DNA of 9,133 nt from Planctomycetota bacterium (GTDB lineage Bacteria; Planctomycetota; Phycisphaerae; UBA1845; CAIVHJ01): NCBI GenBank assembly GCA_022565195.1, contig JADFJZ010000020.1, positions 1 to 9,133 on the forward strand, read 5' to 3'. Below the pieces are notes generated by a model. It searched no databases. It was given only the letters and a program-made list of their open reading frames with translations, and was not told the DNA's origin. Position 1 is the stretch's first letter, and every line of letters begins with the position of its first letter. Positions 6,270-9,133 of this stretch are shown one piece after another. The position numbers and the translations under genes were made by a program.

Positions 6270-6360
6270 GCCTTCGAAGTGCTGATACTCTTCGGGACCG
6301 ATCTCATCGTTCGGAAGGTGGGCGCTTCCCGTTCTCGCGAGCGTGGCGGATCCCCTCGGA

Positions 6361-7866
6361 TCACAGTTTGAGCTTGCGGAACGCGAGGCAGCACATCTTG
6401 AGCAGCATCCAGCCGTCGCGGAAGCGGTTGATCTTGATCTCGCCGTAGGAGCGCGGCTGGTAGCGGATGGGAATCTCGACAATCTTGAGGTTCAGCTTGG
6501 CCGCCCCGAACAGCAGGTCGAAATCGCCGAAGGGGTCGAACTCGCCGAAGTAGTCGCGGTTGGCGGCGATCAGTGCGTAGTCGTCGCGGTGCAGCACTTT
6601 CGTGCCGCAGAGCGTGTCTTTGAGCCGCTGTTCCAGCAGCCAACTGAACATCACCGCGAAGGTCTTGTTGGCGATGTGGTTCAGGAAGCGCATGGACTGC
6701 TCTTCGAGCGGGTAGACCAGACGGCTGCCGTTGATGAACTCGCCGCGACCGCACACCAGTGTGTCAAAGAACTTGGGCATATCTTCCGGCGGCACGGTCA
6801 AATCCGAATCGAGGATGATCAGCACATCGCCGTCGGCGTGTGCGAACGCTTTGCGCACGGCGTCGCCCTTGCCTTTGCCGTCCTGCTGGAAATACTTGAT
6901 GTCGTGATCGGCGTACTTCTTCATCACGCGCTGGATTTCTTCGATGGTGCCGTCGGTGGATTGGCCGTCGACGAAGATGAACTCCGTGTGCTTGCCCATC
7001 GCCGGCGTGCGCGTGATGGCGTTTTCGATGTTGCCCTTTTCGTTCTTGGTTGGGATGACTACGGTGCAGGTCACCTCTTTCGGATCCAGGGGGGCCGGTT
7101 TCGGCATGGCGACCACGAACGTCGTCATGCACAGGTGATTGATGCCCGGCAGCACGCCCAGGAAGCGATTGCAGAAGTACGACAGCAGCGGCACGTACTT
7201 CGGCAGGAGCGTGCGCAACTGCTTGCGGACGACGCGATAGTCGCACATCTCGAGCAGGTTGTGCATGTCCGCGAAACTCAGCCAGTTCTGCAGCGGCAGC
7301 GGACGGCGCAGGCCCAAGTTCTGCGCCAGCCGCAGCACGGGCTCCCAAACATAGTTGTAGTGTGTGATCAGCAGCTTGGTCTTCGGGTGGCACATGCGCT
7401 GGATCTGCTGCAAGATCTGCTGGATGTCGTCAACTTCGCCCAGCAGGTTGCTGAGGATGACGTAATCGAACTTCTGATCGATCTCGAAGTCGTGCCCGTC
7501 CGCCTGATGGAATGTCAATTTGGGATGCCGTTTTGAGGCGTACTTGATGATGCCGCCGTTGATGTCGATGCCCACGCCGACTTTCGGCTGCACCGCTGCG
7601 AGCAGATCGCCGTCGCCGCAGCCAATCTCCAGCACACGGGCGCCCGCCGGAATGTTCAACTGAAACAGTTGCGACAGACCGTCATAGTAGTACTGGTTGC
7701 GACTCTTCCACTTGGTGTAGTCCTCGATCGTCAGGTCGGGCGCGGCGTCGGACGATCGCAGAGCGCGTTTGCGATTCTTTGTCGGCGCGGATGGTGCCGC
7801 CGAAGCAACACCGGCCGCCGGCTTTGTCTCGGGAGGTTCAACAACTTTCGTCGTCGGATCGCTCAT
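6361..7866 (-). CDS. Fused SAM-dependent methyltransferase / family 2 glycosyltransferase
   Basis: One 501-aa polypeptide carries two enzymes. After a Pro/Ala/Lys-rich, probably disordered leader (1-45), a class I SAM methyltransferase occupies about 50-250: VLEIGCGDGDLL (78-89) is motif I, GVGIDI (97-102) is motif II and FDYVILSNLLGEVDD (133-147) follows. From about 266 a GT-A glycosyltransferase of family 2, close to the dolichol-phosphate mannosyltransferase (DPM1) group, begins: TVVIPTKNEKGNIENAI, FVDGQSTDGT (298-307), GKGKGDAV (332-339) and the metal-binding DSD (353-355), then a conserved C-terminal part ending in RFRDGWMLLKM. No transmembrane helix is evident, so it is cytosolic or peripheral. 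The ATG at 7866 is preferred because GGAG (7873-7876) lies 6 nt upstream; the GTG at 7878 overlaps that site. It probably makes or modifies a polyprenyl-linked sugar or a glycan chain; the acceptor is unknown. It is divergent from the membrane glycosyltransferase gene. Confidence 0.88.
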   Translation of the reverse strand: MSDPTTKVVEPPETKPAAGVASAAPSAPTKNRKRALRSSDAAPDLTIEDYTKWKSRNQYYYDGLSQLFQLNIPAGARVLEIGCGDGDLLAAVQPKVGVGIDINGGIIKYASKRHPKLTFHQADGHDFEIDQKFDYVILSNLLGEVDDIQQILQQIQRMCHPKTKLLITHYNYVWEPVLRLAQNLGLRRPLPLQNWLSFADMHNLLEMCDYRVVRKQLRTLLPKYVPLLSYFCNRFLGVLPGINHLCMTTFVVAMPKPAPLDPKEVTCTVVIPTKNEKGNIENAITRTPAMGKHTEFIFVDGQSTDGTIEEIQRVMKKYADHDIKYFQQDGKGKGDAVRKAFAHADGDVLIILDSDLTVPPEDMPKFFDTLVCGRGEFINGSRLVYPLEEQSMRFLNHIANKTFAVMFSWLLEQRLKDTLCGTKVLHRDDYALIAANRDYFGEFDPFGDFDLLFGAAKLNLKIVEIPIRYQPRSYGEIKINRFRDGWMLLKMCCLAFRKLKL

Positions 7867-8152
7867 TTTGGGCTCCACGGATCGTGCGTTTTCGGACTCA
7901 TGTCGCGGTTGTTACCGAGCATATCGGCGAATCGCCCGGGCAAGTCATGTAACGGTCGGCGCGCCGGTTGGGCTGACGACTGACCGATCGCCGATCAAAG
8001 GCGGTCCGATAATGACCCCGCCGCAGACCTGAATCGAGCAGGAAGACATCCGGGGTCACGCGGTACGCACGTCGATGCGTGCATTGTGTCTCGCGTGCTC
8101 GATTCCGTCCGATACACCGTCGATATTCTCCGAAGCCGAGGACACCACGCCA
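7867..8152. other. Divergent intergenic region between two glycosyltransferase genes
   Basis: These 286 bases must hold the promoters of both divergent genes. The minus strand carries ATTATCGGACCGCC (8013-8000), matching at 13 of 14 positions the site upstream of colD. TGACCCCG (8013-8020) and CGGGGTCA (8051-8058) form a perfect 8-bp inverted repeat with a 30-bp spacer. A weaker inverted pair, ACGCA/TGCGT, lies near 8066-8081. I found no convincing -35/-10 pair for either gene. Confidence 0.5.
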
Positions 8153-9133
8153 ATGAGCGAGCCGCCAACCGAACTTGAGTCCCTGCACAATCCGCCGGAC
8201 AGGTTCCGCCACTACCTGCTCGTGCTGCCGATCATCGCGCTGGCGCTGTTTGTCCGGCTCAGCACGCTGGACGCCGCGAGCCTGTGGTGCGACGAGATCG
8301 GGCAGGTCACCAGCTATTACTTCGACAGCTACAAAGACGTCATGTACTGGGCGGCGCGCTTTCAGCAGCCGCCGCTCGACTACTGGGTCGGCTGGTCGGT
8401 GTACAAGTTCGCGCAGGGCGAGTTCGCCGCGCGGCTGCCGGCTGCGATCTTCGGCACGCTGACCGTGCTGATCGCGTATCTGCTCGCTCGCCGCATGGTC
8501 GGGCGCGGCGCGGCGCTGCTGATCGCCCTCGGACTGGCGACTTCGCCGCACATGATCCACTACAGTCAGGAAGCACGCCCCTATGCCATGTTCTGGTTCA
8601 CGCTCCTGCTGTCCGTCTGGCTGCTGGCCCGGGCGTGGGAGCGCAATCGCCTGCGCGACTGGGTGCTGTTCCTGCCAGTGATCGCGTGCTGCCTGCTGAC
8701 CCGCTCGCTGGGCGCGCTGATGATGACGACCGGCATGGGCCTGTGGGCGCTGGCGGATCTGGTCCGGCGATTCCGCAGTGGACGCGAGGACTTCTTCCGC
8801 GACTTCTTCCGGCATCACGGCACGCGGCTGTCGATCTGCCTTTTGATCGCCTGGGCGCCGGCCCTGCACATCATGCAGTTCATCCTGCATCGCAGCCGCA
8901 AGTTCGGCTACCTCGCCCGGGACGCTGGCCAAGCGTTCGACTGGTACGGCAACGCGATGGCCGTCGGCCAAGCACTGAAAGCCGTCGTCACCAGCGCCAT
9001 GCCGGTCGGTATCGTACTGGTACCGCTCGGCGCCGCAGGCATGGCTTGGTTTTTGCTGAGGCGAACAACCGCCGAAAATGAACCGCAGCGCGTGATCCTG
9101 GCGCCGGTCGTCATGGGGTTCTTCATGCACGCC
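8153..9133 (+). CDS. Membrane glycosyltransferase of the ArnT/PMT (GT39/GT83) superfamily, N-terminal part
   Basis: The frame opens at ATG 8153 and runs without a stop for 327 codons to the window edge, so the 3' end is missing. A cytoplasmic leader of about 20 residues precedes a transmembrane helix (about 21-36). Then comes LWCDEIG (44-50), with the acidic Asp47-Glu48 pair that C-type glycosyltransferases place in the first periplasmic loop. QQPPLDYW (71-78) corresponds to the HPPL-like motif and YSQEARPYA (137-145) to the conserved xxEARxY segment of this superfamily. About seven hydrophobic segments are visible in the fragment. Such enzymes transfer a sugar from a polyprenyl-phosphate donor at the outer face of the inner membrane. 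The neighbouring DPM1-like glycosyltransferase domain could supply a lipid-linked sugar; that pairing is inferred. GAGG at 8138-8141 is a rather distant (11 nt) ribosome-binding site. Confidence 0.83.
   Translation, partial: MSEPPTELESLHNPPDRFRHYLLVLPIIALALFVRLSTLDAASLWCDEIGQVTSYYFDSYKDVMYWAARFQQPPLDYWVGWSVYKFAQGEFAARLPAAIFGTLTVLIAYLLARRMVGRGAALLIALGLATSPHMIHYSQEARPYAMFWFTLLLSVWLLARAWERNRLRDWVLFLPVIACCLLTRSLGALMMTTGMGLWALADLVRRFRSGREDFFRDFFRHHGTRLSICLLIAWAPALHIMQFILHRSRKFGYLARDAGQAFDWYGNAMAVGQALKAVVTSAMPVGIVLVPLGAAGMAWFLLRRTTAENEPQRVILAPVVMGFFMHA

Larger units (their letters stand above)
5986..6360. other. 375-bp intergenic region upstream of colD
   Basis: It separates the methyltransferase/glycosyltransferase gene from colD on the same strand. 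It contains a promoter candidate (6025-6053), a 13-bp near-perfect palindrome CCGATA-A-TATCGG (6128-6140) within a motif shared with the region upstream of the next gene (6122-6135), and a large inverted repeat (6212-6269). A 93-codon minus-strand frame from an ATG at 6307 to 6026 has no ribosome-binding site, no motif and codon use unlike its neighbours; I do not call it. Confidence 0.6.

Noticed and set aside
6026..6307. 93-codon minus-strand frame from an ATG in the gap upstream of colD
   Set aside because: No ribosome-binding site, no motif, rare codons for this GC content, and it runs through the large inverted repeat and the predicted promoter.
6343..7536. 397-codon plus-strand frame opposite the methyltransferase/glycosyltransferase gene
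   Set aside because: Antisense shadow; the minus-strand protein has clear motifs in both domains while this one has none.
7898..9130. 410-codon minus-strand frame across the divergent region and the membrane glycosyltransferase gene
   Set aside because: The plus-strand frame encodes transmembrane helices and superfamily motifs; this frame is rich in Arg/Gln/His without any domain.

Overview
The window is GC-rich bacterial DNA (roughly 60-65% GC by eye). It holds one transporter fragment, one regulator and a surface-glycan cassette. No rRNA, tRNA, CRISPR array, transposase or phage gene was seen. Long intergenic gaps (about 270-410 bp), palindromic repeats in and beside genes, a group-3-like sigma factor with an extra C-terminal domain, and fused glycan enzymes would fit a Planctomycetota-type or similar environmental bacterium. 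That assignment is an impression, because there is no marker gene.

Layout. Positions 3-920 (+) are the C-terminal half of an OPT-family oligopeptide transporter cut by the window edge. It converges on a minus-strand sigma-70-family factor (1088-2029), which has its own likely promoter and an overlapping inverted repeat at 2045-2078. A gap of about 400 bp with no convincing gene follows. Then come three tightly packed minus-strand genes, read from high to low coordinate: a ColD-like PLP enzyme (4666-5985), a GDP-fucose-synthase-type epimerase/reductase (3649-4647) and GDP-mannose 4,6-dehydratase (2486-3598). Upstream on the same strand, after a 375-bp gap with a likely promoter, lies a fused SAM methyltransferase/family-2 glycosyltransferase (6361-7866). 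Divergent from it is a membrane glycosyltransferase of the ArnT/PMT type (8153-9133, +), cut by the right edge.

How the genes work together. The aminotransferase-like enzyme carries His instead of the PLP-binding Lys (motif SFYFSHH) and lacks the Cys cluster of the iron-sulfur RfbH/E1 enzymes. This is the signature of GDP-4-keto-6-deoxy-D-mannose 3-dehydratase (ColD). With gmd and an SDR epimerase/reductase in the same run, the set reads as a route from GDP-mannose to GDP-L-colitose, a 3,6-dideoxyhexose of surface polysaccharides, rather than only to GDP-L-fucose. The flanking glycosyltransferases would act in building or attaching the glycan.

The most notable non-genic signals are: a 14-bp motif shared about 135 bp upstream of two minus-strand genes; an 11-bp perfect inverted repeat (6212-6269); a GC-rich palindrome that forms the C-terminal tail of ColD (4681-4698); and a 14-bp tandem repeat between two cassette genes (3611-3649).
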